Positions 1 through 8,509 of a stretch of 64,000 nucleotides of DNA are shown here, one piece after another (the first letter of the stretch is position 1; the number at the start of each line of letters is the position of its first letter). This DNA is from Flavobacterium ajazii. Its GTDB lineage: Bacteria > Bacteroidota > Bacteroidia > Flavobacteriales > Flavobacteriaceae. The notes under the pieces were generated by a model. The model had not been told where the DNA came from. It did no database searches and worked only from the letters and a program-made list of their open reading frames with translations. The stretch is from contig NZ_JAAEHL010000006.1 of NCBI RefSeq assembly GCF_010614725.1, positions 124,001 to 188,000 on the forward strand. The letters are read 5' to 3'. The position numbers and the translations under genes are program-made.

Positions 1-602
1 TGTTCTAAAAAGTGCGGACTCAAAACTTCATCATCCGAAAAACGTTTAATAATCAAAAACTGTTTAAAACGCAATAAATCAATAGCCTTATGGTTGATAT
101 CAAAACCTTTTGGTGCTGTTTTGAGCTGTTCACCCTGCAACGCTCCAAAAGTATTTTTAAAAGCTTTTGAATTCAGTATTTTTTGAAATGATTCTGGATC
201 ATGATCAAATTCGCTTCGAATGCGTTTTAAATCTGCAGCATTGGGTCCCCAAAAACCGCCTGCAAAAAAACTGTTTCCTTTTTCAAGATGAAAATAATAA
301 CCGCCTCGTCTTGCCGCTGTTGCTCGTGTATAACTTCCTCCCCAAAAGGTTTTAAAAGGCGTTTTATCTTTAGAAAAACGAATATCGCGGTAAATTCTGT
401 ACACACTTTTTTTACCTGATTTAGTTTCCAGAACATCTGTTTTAGAAAGTTCGTGAAGCAAAGCCTCTGCAAAAGTTTCAATATGATTTAATTCGGTTAA
501 ATATTCCTGTTTATGCGCTTCGAACCAGAGTTTGTTATTGTTTTCTTTAAGCAGAAGCAAAAAATTAAGAGCAGATTGGGGAATTATGATTTGGTTTTCC
601 AT
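1..602 (-). CDS. DUF2461 family protein, 3' end outside window
   Basis: The minus-strand frame is open from an ATG at 602 to the window edge, so about 200 residues are visible and the C-terminus is missing. The translation has the layout I know from DUF2461 (TIGR02453-type) proteins: an N-terminal helix around LLLKENNNKLWFEAHK, then YRDIRFSKDKTPFKT, a GGYYFHLE segment and an FFAGGFWGP strand. The biochemical function of this family is not established, and nothing here adds to it. The neighbour upstream is a separate small gene whose terminator lies between the two. Family assignment is fairly sure; function is unknown. Confidence 0.85.
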   Translation of the reverse strand, partial: MENQIIIPQSALNFLLLLKENNNKLWFEAHKQEYLTELNHIETFAEALLHELSKTDVLETKSGKKSVYRIYRDIRFSKDKTPFKTFWGGSYTRATAARRGGYYFHLEKGNSFFAGGFWGPNAADLKRIRSEFDHDPESFQKILNSKAFKNTFGALQGEQLKTAPKGFDINHKAIDLLRFKQFLIIKRFSDDEVLSPHFLE

Positions 603-650
603 ATAAATTTGAGTCTTTTAAAAATCTGACGTTGACCGCAATTTAAAACT

Positions 651-682
651 AAAAAACCCACCGGAAAAATCTGGTGGGTTTT
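651..682 (-). terminator. Rho-independent terminator
   Basis: AAAACCCACC at 653-662 pairs with GGTGGGTTTT at 673-682 around a 10-nt loop. On the minus strand the stem runs into a T-rich tail. It sits just after the stop of the small gene at 694-879 and before the DUF2461 gene. Confidence 0.85.
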
Positions 683-693
683 GTATATATAAG

Positions 694-879
694 TTAAGCA
701 GTCTTTTTGAATAAATCGAACATAGGACAACGTGAGCAGCGTTTCTTTTCACTTTTTTTGTATTTCTCACAGCAAGAAGATTTACAGTTTTCAATCTTCT
801 TAATTTTATCAAGGATATCTTTGTTTTTCTTTTTCTTTTTATCCTTTTTCTTGTCCTTGTCTTTTTCTTTCTTGCTCAA
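694..879 (-). CDS. small Lys- and Cys-rich protein, TTG start
   Basis: This 61-residue protein has an extremely basic N-terminal half (almost only K, D, E) and a C-terminal cysteine cluster, CKSSCC then RCSRCP. I recall similar short proteins in Flavobacteriia, but no function is known to me. Five cysteines in pairs suggest metal or cluster binding, which is inference only. The only possible start is a TTG at 879: an in-frame TAA lies a few codons upstream and no ATG precedes the cysteines. The start is supported by a GAGGA-like ribosome-binding sequence just before it and a TATATTTG -7 box at 905-912, with a good terminator right after the stop. It is transcribed alone. Confidence 0.7.
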   Translation of the reverse strand: MSKKEKDKDKKKDKKKKKNKDILDKIKKIENCKSSCCEKYKKSEKKRCSRCPMFDLFKKTA

Positions 880-904
880 TTTTCCTCTGTATTAAAAACA
901 GAGA

Positions 905-912
905 CAAATATA
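905..912 (-). promoter_or_regulatory. -7 promoter element (TATATTTG)
   Basis: The minus strand reads TATATTTG, matching the Bacteroidota TAnnTTTG element, about 26 nt before the TTG start of the small Cys-rich protein gene. No clear -33 TTG is seen. Confidence 0.55.
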
Positions 913-958
913 AACAGAAAATATTATTTTTATATATTCTAAATAAACTTTAACTTTT

Positions 959-1477
959 TTACTTTGGATTAATAGCAATGGAACTGGTAACTGCAATTTG
1001 TTGGATATCACGATCGAACAGGTAAAGTCCGCCTTTGTCTTCGCCTATCAGGTTAATTTTATCCAGAATAGATTTAGCTGTAGCTTCTTCTTCAATTTGT
1101 TCAGAAACGTACCATTGTAAGAAATTATGTGTTGCATAATCTTTCTCTTCAAAAGTAATATGAACCAGTTCGTTGATCGATTTCGAAACAAAAAGTTCAT
1201 GATTGTAAAGTTCCTCAAACATTTCTTTAAAAGTAGAATATGTTATTCTTGGCGCTTTTAAATCTGTAATCTGAGCGTGTCCACCTCGTTCGTTTACATA
1301 CTTTACCAATTTAAGCATGTGTGCACGTTCTTCGTCTGACTGTGTGTACATAAATTGAGAAATTCCTTCTAATCCGTGTACTTCAGCCCAACAAGCCATA
1401 GAAAGATAGGTTTGCGAAGATTCTGCTTCTATGCGAATTTGCTTGTTTAGAGCCGTTTCAATATTTTTTGATAGCAT
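959..1477 (-). CDS. ftnA: non-heme ferritin (FtnA-like)
   Basis: This 172-residue protein stores iron by oxidising Fe(II) at a di-iron ferroxidase site inside a 24-subunit cytoplasmic shell. All expected ligands are visible at the same positions as in E. coli FtnA: E17, E50, H53, E94, E126, Q127, E129 and E130, with Y24 also present. Length is normal and no heme-binding bacterioferritin methionine region is needed. It is monocistronic. Upstream near 1525-1540 there is an imperfect TTTAG...CTAAA palindrome that could be a regulator site, but this is weak. It fits the iron/heme theme of the window (feoAB, hem genes). Confidence 0.96.
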   Translation of the reverse strand: MLSKNIETALNKQIRIEAESSQTYLSMACWAEVHGLEGISQFMYTQSDEERAHMLKLVKYVNERGGHAQITDLKAPRITYSTFKEMFEELYNHELFVSKSINELVHITFEEKDYATHNFLQWYVSEQIEEEATAKSILDKINLIGEDKGGLYLFDRDIQQIAVTSSIAINPK

Positions 1478-1561
1478 AATGTGTGTCTTTTTTGTAAAAT
1501 TAACGAAAATAATTCATTCTACTTTTTAGAAATAACTAAAACATTAGGCATTTGAATAAAT

Positions 1562-3019
1562 TCAGTAGGATTTAATTTTCCCAAAAGAAGCCGGTTGCGA
1601 AAGGATAGACTTATTTATAATTGGGTTTCTTTCTTCATAATTGAATCCATCTGTGAATTTACGCATGATAAATTGTTTGGAAACACTGTCATAATAACTT
1701 AAAATGTAATAATCTTTTAATTTTAGTGCATCAAATAATGAAACTTTTTTATTTGTATTTAAAAAATAAAACAAGTTATCTATTGCTAATGGTTCCGCAT
1801 ATTTGTCTTTTATGAAATCCAGATTTTCATTTAGCATAGCATCAAAATAAACCATTTTATGTGATGAATATGTAACACGTTCTCCAAAACCATCGGGAGA
1901 GTCAAAGTAATAATCAGAATAATAATACTCTAAATATTCGCCAAAACCGCTAAAAGTAATAAAACTGTTTTTCTTATTTTTAATAACTGAAATACCTGCA
2001 GGTAATCCATCCAAATTTTTAAGGAATTTTGCAGTGTTTTTTAATTGATTGGTTTTTCCGTTATTAATTTGAATAAGGAAGGGAGAGTTTTTAAAAGGAA
2101 TTGTATCGTTTTTTGAGAAAGAATAATTCTTAAGGGTATTTCCAGAATCAAAATCTTTTACCTCAAACAAAAATTCCTCTTCATTTGCGACCATTTGAAA
2201 TAGTTTCTTTTCAATGTAAAAGGAATTTGCCCTTCTAAATGTTTCTTTAGCAACTGGCAGTTTAAAAGTTTTTTCCTCAATATCGCCAGTATTCAGGTTA
2301 ATAGTAAAAATCTGTGTCTTTATTAAATCACCATCAAATGTCAAAACAATTTGATCATCAATCACATATAGTTTACTTTTTTTTGATACTAAATCTATAG
2401 GATTAAGAATACCTGATTCCATTTTTTGAATTGGAAAGTATTTAATAAGCGCATTAAAAGAGATGTTTACATTATCCTGATTTTTAAAAATAAAAGTAGA
2501 AAAATCAAGCATTTTAATTTCACACTTTCCTTCTTCAAATTTGTAAAGCATAAGATGTTCAAAGTCTTTTTCTTTACCCAGAATATAAAAAGCATTATTT
2601 TGTTGAAAATAACTTATAATATAATCGTGATTTCCCGGGAAATCAAAATTTAAGGATTTTGAAGTCTTAGTATCCAGATCATAAGTTTTATTTAGGATGT
2701 TTCTGTAGTTTCGAGAAATCCAATAGAGAGTTGGTTTATTTTCCTGACTAATGTGGCAGCCAACCAGATTTCGATTCATTTCATATTTTATAGAATCTGT
2801 AAATTGATTGGTCAGAAATAAAGATTTATTGTATTTTAAAATGTTTATGTTCTTATTGTCCCAGGCAAAAACATAAATATCATTCGTTTTTTCATCTTCG
2901 ACATTTAAAATTTGGGTTTTTTCCAGATTATTTAAATGTAAAGGCAAGGAATTTAATACCGTCTGACTTAGTAAGACCGTATTATAAAAGGTACACAAAA
3001 GCAGTAGTAATTTTTTCAT
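1562..3019 (-). CDS. secreted protein of unknown function
   Basis: The 485-residue product starts with a clear signal peptide (MKKLLLLLCTFYNTVLLSQ) typical of Bacteroidota exported proteins. The rest is rich in aromatic and Lys/Asn residues, with repeated short strands such as IYVFAWDN, LYWISRNY and FYILGKEK. That pattern would suit a beta-propeller, but I see no diagnostic repeat or catalytic motif. There is no C-terminal sorting domain. It stands alone between ferritin and the CAT-like gene. I do not recognise a family. Confidence 0.8.
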   Translation of the reverse strand: MKKLLLLLCTFYNTVLLSQTVLNSLPLHLNNLEKTQILNVEDEKTNDIYVFAWDNKNINILKYNKSLFLTNQFTDSIKYEMNRNLVGCHISQENKPTLYWISRNYRNILNKTYDLDTKTSKSLNFDFPGNHDYIISYFQQNNAFYILGKEKDFEHLMLYKFEEGKCEIKMLDFSTFIFKNQDNVNISFNALIKYFPIQKMESGILNPIDLVSKKSKLYVIDDQIVLTFDGDLIKTQIFTINLNTGDIEEKTFKLPVAKETFRRANSFYIEKKLFQMVANEEEFLFEVKDFDSGNTLKNYSFSKNDTIPFKNSPFLIQINNGKTNQLKNTAKFLKNLDGLPAGISVIKNKKNSFITFSGFGEYLEYYYSDYYFDSPDGFGERVTYSSHKMVYFDAMLNENLDFIKDKYAEPLAIDNLFYFLNTNKKVSLFDALKLKDYYILSYYDSVSKQFIMRKFTDGFNYEERNPIINKSILSQPASFGKIKSY

Positions 3020-3047
3020 ATGAATTTACGCTCAAATACTGTTCCAT

Positions 3048-3686
3048 TTATTTCTCCTTATGATCCATTAATTCCTGAAAAAGATCAATAAATTTCCCTA
3101 AATGTAAACCGTCCATCAAACCATGATGTACGTGAACCGACATTGCAATAGTTCTCTTTCCTGTTTCAGAAGTCATCATTTTCCCAAAAGAAATTTTAGG
3201 ACAGCTGTCCGGATAAGTGTAGCTGCGCGCATGCGAAAGCGAAGTAAAATTTATCCACGGAATCGCCGAAAAATGAATCAGGTTATCCTCATCAAACGAC
3301 CTGGTAAAAAGTCCTGATGTTTTCTGAATCCGTTCAATTTCTGCTAAAGCATTTTTTTCAAAAACACCAAAATCAGCGTTATATTCAATTAACGAAAATC
3401 CGAAAGTTCCGTCCTCACGACCAATGGTTGCCGATGCATCTATATGATCATTGATGTAAATTTTGTCTTCTGAAATCCGGTATTTAAAATTCTCAATCGA
3501 ATTTACCGCTACCAAAGTTTTATGCAGGTAAAAGATAAAAAAAGAAGTCTTTAGATTTTTAGCAGTTTGATACCCTTTTGTACAATCAATTTCTACGGTA
3601 GCGCCAAAAAAAGGTTCTTCCATTTTGCTGAAATGTTCAAAATGCTCTTTCCTATTCCAGTTTTCTAAGTCTAAAAGGGTTTTCAT
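3048..3686 (-). CDS. chloramphenicol acetyltransferase-like protein
   Basis: At 212 residues this has the length and signature of type A chloramphenicol acetyltransferase-fold proteins. The active-site motif HHGLMDG (H188 as catalytic base, D192 structural) is intact, and PWINFTSLSHA matches the conserved substrate-pocket segment. The family acetylates hydroxyl groups using acetyl-CoA, but many chromosomal Bacteroidota members have no demonstrated resistance role. The start overlaps the stop of the upstream HAD gene in a TAATG arrangement, so the two are translationally coupled and the gene looks resident rather than recently acquired. Family is sure; chloramphenicol as substrate is not shown. 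Confidence 0.9.
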   Translation of the reverse strand: MKTLLDLENWNRKEHFEHFSKMEEPFFGATVEIDCTKGYQTAKNLKTSFFIFYLHKTLVAVNSIENFKYRISEDKIYINDHIDASATIGREDGTFGFSLIEYNADFGVFEKNALAEIERIQKTSGLFTRSFDEDNLIHFSAIPWINFTSLSHARSYTYPDSCPKISFGKMMTSETGKRTIAMSVHVHHGLMDGLHLGKFIDLFQELMDHKEK

Positions 3687-4393
3687 TATAGTAAATTAGG
3701 AACAACTTCTGCAATAGTTTCGAATGAACTAAAATGCTCATGTTCTACTTTATGATTAATTTTTTCATGTTCCCAGGTCGTATGAAACGGAATGTGAACA
3801 GCATAACCGCCAATTCCTAAAACCGGAAGCACATCTGATTTTAACGAATTTCCAATCATCAAAAATTCATGCGCCTGAATATCCAGACGTCCTAACAATT
3901 TTTGATAGTCAATTTCCTGTTTGTCCGACATGACTTCGATATGATGAAAATAATGTCCCAAACCGGAACGGTGTAATTTGCTGTGCTGGTCTTTTAGATC
4001 GCCTTTTGTAGCTACAACCAGTTTGTACTTTCCATGCAAAGCCTGTAATGTTTCCTCGATTCCATCCAGAAGTTCAATTGGTTTTTCGAGTAATTCTTTT
4101 CCGTATTGAATTATTTTTTCAATGACTTCAACCGGAATAGTGTTGTTAGAAATATTCATTGCGGCTTCAATCATCGATAAAATGTATCCTTTAATTCCAT
4201 AACCGTACAAAGGCAAATTTGCAATTTCGACTTTAAACAATTCCTGAGAAATTCCCTGATGTGAAAGATAGTCTTCCATCAGGGCGCAAAATTTATGTTC
4301 AGTTTCCTGAAAATACGGTTCATTAACAAACAAAGTATCATCGGCATCAAATGCGATTACTTTTAAAGCAGGGATTTTATTTTTATGAAGCAT
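3686..4393 (-). CDS. HAD-superfamily hydrolase
   Basis: The 235-residue product carries motif I as FDADDTLF (D16 nucleophile, D18 acid/base), motif II around VVATKGD, and motif IV as MIGNSLKSDVLP. A helical cap lies between motifs I and II, so it is a C1-cap phosphatase of the YjjG/Gph type acting on a small phosphorylated metabolite in the cytoplasm. The substrate cannot be told from sequence. It is the first gene of a two-gene operon with the CAT-like gene; the stop and start share one base (TAATG). Confidence 0.9.
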   Translation of the reverse strand: MLHKNKIPALKVIAFDADDTLFVNEPYFQETEHKFCALMEDYLSHQGISQELFKVEIANLPLYGYGIKGYILSMIEAAMNISNNTIPVEVIEKIIQYGKELLEKPIELLDGIEETLQALHGKYKLVVATKGDLKDQHSKLHRSGLGHYFHHIEVMSDKQEIDYQKLLGRLDIQAHEFLMIGNSLKSDVLPVLGIGGYAVHIPFHTTWEHEKINHKVEHEHFSSFETIAEVVPNLL

Positions 4394-4769
4394 TTTATGG
4401 TTTCTCTAAATATTTATGTGTAAAGTTATTTTTTCTTATTTCCAAATACAATATTTGATTCAAAATTTATCATTCTGTACTAAAAACCTTTTGTTCAGAA
4501 AAATAAACAAAAGACAAACTTATAATAAATCATATCCTTTTGATTTTCAAAATTTTAACATAAAGTTGTTTTTTTATGTTCCATTTTATAAAATGAAACA
4601 AGCTAATCCTTAAAAACGCTACAGTTTAGATTATTAATTGGCTAATTTTGAGAATCTTAATTAAAAATTAAGAAAATTCCTCTTCAAAATTTCTAAAAAA
4701 GGAATCATAGCTTTTAATCACTTTTCAATAAAAAATTAATCCGGTTTTTTCAAATCTTAATGATGGCGC
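4394..4769. other. 376-bp divergent intergenic region
   Basis: This strongly A+T-rich stretch separates the minus-strand HAD gene from the plus-strand sulfatase cassette. The only signal I can support is a TAATTTTG element at 4643-4650. A short open frame at 4416-4613 has no coding character and is left out. No hairpin, tRNA or repeat was seen. Confidence 0.6.
4643..4650 (+). promoter_or_regulatory. -7 promoter element (TAATTTTG)
   Basis: This matches TAnnTTTG upstream of the arylsulfatase gene and would give a leader of roughly 110 nt. A -33 TTG at the right spacing is not evident, so the call is tentative. Confidence 0.4.
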
Positions 4770-6482
4770 ATGAAAAAATCATTAACAAATTTTATTACCA
4801 TGAAAAAAAGTAAACTTCAAAATGGATTTAGAAATGCAATGCTATTATTTGCATTAATGTGCTTAACAACTAATGAGTTGAATTCTCAAAATAAAAAGCA
4901 GCCCAATATCTTAGTACTTTGGGGTGATGATATTGGAACTACAAATATTAGTGCCTATAGTGACGGAGTCATGGGTTATACCACTCCCAACATTGATCGT
5001 TTAGCCAACGAAGGACTACGATTTCTTCATTATTATGGAGAACAGAGCTGCACTGCGGGACGGGCAGCATTTTTAACAGGACAGCATGGCCTTAGAACAG
5101 GTTTGACAAAAGTAGGTTATCCTGGTGCCCCAATGGGAATGAGTCAGTTAGACCCTTCTATCGGTGGAATAATGAAACAATTGGGATATGCAACAGGGCA
5201 ATTTGGTAAAAACCACGTTGGAGACCGTAATGAAAATTTACCAACCGTAAATGGTTTTGATGAATTCTTCGGAAACCTGTACCATTTAAATGCAGAAGAA
5301 GAACCGGAATTACCTGATTACCCAAAAGATCCTGAATACCTGAAAAAATTTGGTCCAAGAGGTGTTTTAAAATGTACCGCAACAAATACAGATGATTCAA
5401 CCACTGATCCTCGCTTTGGAAGAGTGGGAAAACAAAAAATTGAAGATACCGGAGCACTTACCAAAAAAAGAATGGAAACTGTAGATGATGAAACTTCTGC
5501 TGCAGCCATTGATTATATTAAAAGGCAAACTGCCGCCGGAAAACCTTTTTTCTGTTGGTTTAATGCTACTCGTATGCACCTTCGTACGCACGTGAGAAAA
5601 GAACATAGAGGCAGATATACGCATGGAGACAGCGAATATATTGATGGTATGATTGAACATGACGAAACTATTGGAAGCATCTTAAAAGCATTAGACGATT
5701 TAGGAATTGCTGACAATACTCTTGTTATTTATTCCACAGATAACGGACCTCATATGAATACGTGGCCAGATGCTGCAATGACACCATATCGTTCAGAGAA
5801 AAATACAAACTGGGAAGGTGCATTTAGAGTTCCATGTGTTGTAAGATGGCCCGGAGTTATTAAACCGGGAACTGTAACGACTGAATTAATGAGTCACAAC
5901 GACTGGATGCCAACTCTTGCTTCAATTGCAGGAGAGCCAGATTTGGTAAAAAAAGCTTTAACAGGGTACAAAGCAAATGGAATTACTTACAAAGTTCATT
6001 TAGATGGTTTTGATCAAAGTGATTTTTTGCGTGGCAAAACACAAAAAAGTGCCAGAGATAAATTCTTTTACACTGATGATGATGGTCTTTTGGTTGGTTT
6101 AAGAGAAGGTGATTATAAATATGTTTTTGCAGAACAACGTCTTGCCGGTACCATGGGTGTTTGGGCAGAGCCGTTCACAAAACTTCGTCTGCAAAAAATA
6201 TTTAATCTCTATCAAGACCCATATGAAAGAGCTGATTTCACTTCGAACACATACTGGGACTGGGTTATGAATCATGTTCAGATGGTGTATGGAGCTATAT
6301 ATGATGTAGGTGTATTTGCTGAAACATTTAAACAATATCCACCAAGATCAATTCCGCCGAGCTTCTCTGCTTATACTATTATGGAAGAGGCTATGAAAGA
6401 TGTTAAAGCACAACAGTATATAGAAAAAAATGTACTTCCTAAGTTAAAAGAAGATGAAGCAGTATCGAAAAAGAAAAAATAA
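4770..6482 (+). CDS. exported arylsulfatase
   Basis: The 570-residue enzyme hydrolyses sulfate esters after export. The N-terminus has a signal peptide; a second Met at 4800 (MKKSKLQNGFRNAMLLF) gives the more usual signal and may be the true start. The sulfatase signature is C94-T-A-G-R98, in which C94 would be converted to formylglycine; Ala instead of Pro is a recognised variant. The metal-site residues D53-D54 and D324-N325 are present, as are GKNHVG (residues 146-151) and H270. It heads a cassette with a HAD-type lipoprotein, an outer-membrane barrel and a DUF1254 lipoprotein. The substrate is unknown; no glycoside hydrolase or SusCD pair is adjacent, so a polysaccharide role is not indicated. 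Confidence 0.93.
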   Translation: MKKSLTNFITMKKSKLQNGFRNAMLLFALMCLTTNELNSQNKKQPNILVLWGDDIGTTNISAYSDGVMGYTTPNIDRLANEGLRFLHYYGEQSCTAGRAAFLTGQHGLRTGLTKVGYPGAPMGMSQLDPSIGGIMKQLGYATGQFGKNHVGDRNENLPTVNGFDEFFGNLYHLNAEEEPELPDYPKDPEYLKKFGPRGVLKCTATNTDDSTTDPRFGRVGKQKIEDTGALTKKRMETVDDETSAAAIDYIKRQTAAGKPFFCWFNATRMHLRTHVRKEHRGRYTHGDSEYIDGMIEHDETIGSILKALDDLGIADNTLVIYSTDNGPHMNTWPDAAMTPYRSEKNTNWEGAFRVPCVVRWPGVIKPGTVTTELMSHNDWMPTLASIAGEPDLVKKALTGYKANGITYKVHLDGFDQSDFLRGKTQKSARDKFFYTDDDGLLVGLREGDYKYVFAEQRLAGTMGVWAEPFTKLRLQKIFNLYQDPYERADFTSNTYWDWVMNHVQMVYGAIYDVGVFAETFKQYPPRSIPPSFSAYTIMEEAMKDVKAQQYIEKNVLPKLKEDEAVSKKKK

Positions 6483-6490
6483 ATAATACT

Positions 6491-6524
6491 AAAGAGATTC
6501 AAATTCATAAACCTGAATCTCTTT
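6491..6524 (+). terminator. intercistronic hairpin
   Basis: AAAGAGATTCA at 6491-6501 pairs perfectly with TGAATCTCTTT at 6514-6524. There is no long T-run after it, so it may act as an RNA-stabilising or attenuating hairpin between the sulfatase and the next gene rather than a full terminator. Confidence 0.5.
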
Positions 6525-6541
6525 ACTAAAATGAAAACATC

Positions 6542-7558
6542 ATGAGAAAAAAAATATATTTTTTAGCTCTAGTCGTTTTGCTCCTCTTTTCCTGTAAAAA
6601 ATCAGACGGCTTAACTTCTCCAACAACAGAAAATAATCAGACAGAAACTGAAGTAAACGGCGACCCATTGCCAAGCTGGAATGAGGGCACTTTAAAAAAT
6701 GATATTATTGCTTATGTTGAAAAAGTAACCAAAGAAGGGAGTCCTGATTTTATTCCATTAGAAAACAGAATCGCGACTTTTGATAATGATGGAACGCTTT
6801 GGGCTGAAAAACCTTTAGTTCAGGAATTATTTGCTTTTTATCGGGTTAAAAAAATGGTAGAAGCCAACCCTGCTTTGGCACAAAAACAGCCTTTTAAAGC
6901 TGTAATCGAAAAAGACAAAAGTTATTTTGAAAAAGGAGGCGATAAAGCACTCATCGAATTGGTATCCGCAACTCATACCGGAATGTCTGAAGATGAATTT
7001 GAAAAATCCGTTCAGGATTTTTTTAAAGACGCACAAATTCCGGGGAAAAATATTCCTGTAAAACAAATACGTTATCAGCCTCAATTAGAATTATTGAATT
7101 ATTTGCGTGCCAATGGTTTTAAGACATTCATTGTCACAGGAGGTACCATCGAGGTTGTTAGAGGAATCTCTGAAGATTTTTACGGCATTCCAAAAGAACA
7201 AATAGTGGGTACTTCTTTTAAATATAAATATGATTCGGATAAAAATGTAGTGATGAGAGAACCTGCTATGGATCTTTTTAACGACAAAGAAGCTAAACCC
7301 GTGGGTATACAACTACATATTGGGCAACGCCCGGTTTTTGCATGTGGGAATGAAGGCGGTGCCGGAGATATTGCCATGCTGCAATATTCTCAGGGAAATA
7401 AATATACATCCTTTCAATTACTGGTCAACCATAATGATTCGATTAGGGAATACAGTTATCAGGAAAAAGATAATGCTTCATTAAATGCGGCAGCAAAAAA
7501 TAAATGGCACGTTGTGGACATGAAAAAAGACTGGAAAAAAGTTTTTTCAGATAATTAG
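6542..7558 (+). CDS. HAD-type phosphatase, lipoprotein
   Basis: This 338-residue protein has a lipoprotein signal with lipobox LLFSC (C18), so it is membrane-anchored outside the cytoplasm. Motif I reads FDNDGTLW (D81, D83), a threonine/glycine-rich motif II reads IVTGGT, and a late acidic motif reads ACGNEGGAGDIAML. This is the layout of phosphoserine-phosphatase-like HAD enzymes. Exported HAD enzymes of this kind occur beside DUF1254 proteins and sulfatases, and the same context is seen here. Substrate unknown. It sits 59 bp after the sulfatase across a hairpin. Confidence 0.85.
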   Translation: MRKKIYFLALVVLLLFSCKKSDGLTSPTTENNQTETEVNGDPLPSWNEGTLKNDIIAYVEKVTKEGSPDFIPLENRIATFDNDGTLWAEKPLVQELFAFYRVKKMVEANPALAQKQPFKAVIEKDKSYFEKGGDKALIELVSATHTGMSEDEFEKSVQDFFKDAQIPGKNIPVKQIRYQPQLELLNYLRANGFKTFIVTGGTIEVVRGISEDFYGIPKEQIVGTSFKYKYDSDKNVVMREPAMDLFNDKEAKPVGIQLHIGQRPVFACGNEGGAGDIAMLQYSQGNKYTSFQLLVNHNDSIREYSYQEKDNASLNAAAKNKWHVVDMKKDWKKVFSDN

Positions 7559-7581
7559 ATTGAGTTAGTTAGTGATTAAAG

Positions 7582-7616
7582 TGAAACAACTTTCATTGGT
7601 TTAGTTGTTTCATTTT
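7582..7616 (+). terminator. terminator-like hairpin
   Basis: TGAAACAACT (7582-7591) pairs with AGTTGTTTCA (7603-7612), followed by TTTT. It lies between the HAD lipoprotein and the outer-membrane barrel gene, so the cassette may be split into transcripts or attenuated here. Confidence 0.6.
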
Positions 7617-7648
7617 AATCTAAAAGAAGAATCTGTAAAATTAAAAAT

Positions 7649-8473
7649 ATGAAACATGTATCGCATAAAGCTTTCAAATTCCTTCTGGGGATCCTTTGTT
7701 TTTTTTTAAGTTTTAATTCTTATGCTCAGGAAGAGCCAACAAAACCGGGAAACAGTGCACAAGAACTTGCTGATAAATTAGCAAATCCTGTAGCTAGTTT
7801 AATTAGTGTACCGCTTCAGAATAATCTCAACTACGGAATTGGTCCGTACAATGGTGTAAAATATACTATCAATGTACAACCTGTTATTCCATTTAAATTG
7901 AATGACAACTTAAACTTAATAAGCCGATGGATTCTTCCTGTAGTAGATCAACGAAATATTACAGGACTAAATTCACATGAATTTGGCTTAAGTGATGCTA
8001 CAGTTACAGCATTTTTTGCGCCAAAAAGCGAAAAAATAATATACGGAGTCGGACCGGCATTTTTGGTACCAACGGCCACAGAAAAATTATTGGGAACAGA
8101 AAAATTTGGTGTTGGTCCCAGTGTCTTAGTAATGCATCAGGGAAAAGGTCTTTCGGTTGGTTTTATCGCCAATCAGATTTGGTCAGTTGCAGGAGCTTCT
8201 GATCGCGCTGATTTTAATAGTTTTTATACACAGATATTTATGTCTCATAGTTATAAAAGTGGTGCAAATTGGGGAGTCAATGCAGAAATTACTCAGAACT
8301 GGGAAGGCAATACTACTTTAATTTCTCTAAATCCGATGATGGGAGGAATTACCAAATTTGGAGATCAGATTGTTCAGTTCTCTGTACAGCCCTTAATTCC
8401 GATAGTCGGACATCAATCCATAAAACCCGATTGGGGATTGAGAGCCGTTGTAGCTTTTGTGTTTCCGAACTAA
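7649..8473 (+). CDS. outer-membrane beta-barrel protein ('neuromedin U'/transporter-like)
   Basis: The 274-residue protein has a signal peptide ending in SYAQ and a mature region of alternating hydrophobic strands with conserved segments LANPVASLISVPLQNN and a final aromatic strand ending VVAFVFPN. I recognise this as the family often misnamed neuromedin U or simply transporter, predicted outer-membrane barrels of unknown cargo. Its place between an exported phosphatase and a DUF1254 lipoprotein suggests it serves the same, still unknown, substrate. The name is by recall; the barrel and export predictions come from the sequence. Confidence 0.75.
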   Translation: MKHVSHKAFKFLLGILCFFLSFNSYAQEEPTKPGNSAQELADKLANPVASLISVPLQNNLNYGIGPYNGVKYTINVQPVIPFKLNDNLNLISRWILPVVDQRNITGLNSHEFGLSDATVTAFFAPKSEKIIYGVGPAFLVPTATEKLLGTEKFGVGPSVLVMHQGKGLSVGFIANQIWSVAGASDRADFNSFYTQIFMSHSYKSGANWGVNAEITQNWEGNTTLISLNPMMGGITKFGDQIVQFSVQPLIPIVGHQSIKPDWGLRAVVAFVFPN

Positions 8474-8509
8474 TATGCATTTTTAAGTTTTCATCTAAAA
8501 AAATAAATT

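Noticed and set aside
707..895. Plus-strand frame opposite the small Cys/Lys protein
   Set aside because: Its F/S/L-rich translation is simply the antisense of the lysine run; the minus-strand gene has promoter, start and terminator signals.
3048..3686. Recently acquired chloramphenicol-resistance gene
   Set aside because: No mobile element, composition like its neighbours and tight coupling to a HAD gene; it looks like a resident member of the family.
4416..4613. Open frame of 65 codons upstream of the sulfatase
   Set aside because: A+T-rich low-complexity translation dominated by F, N, Y, K and Q, no promoter or ribosome-binding signal, and no resemblance to any family.
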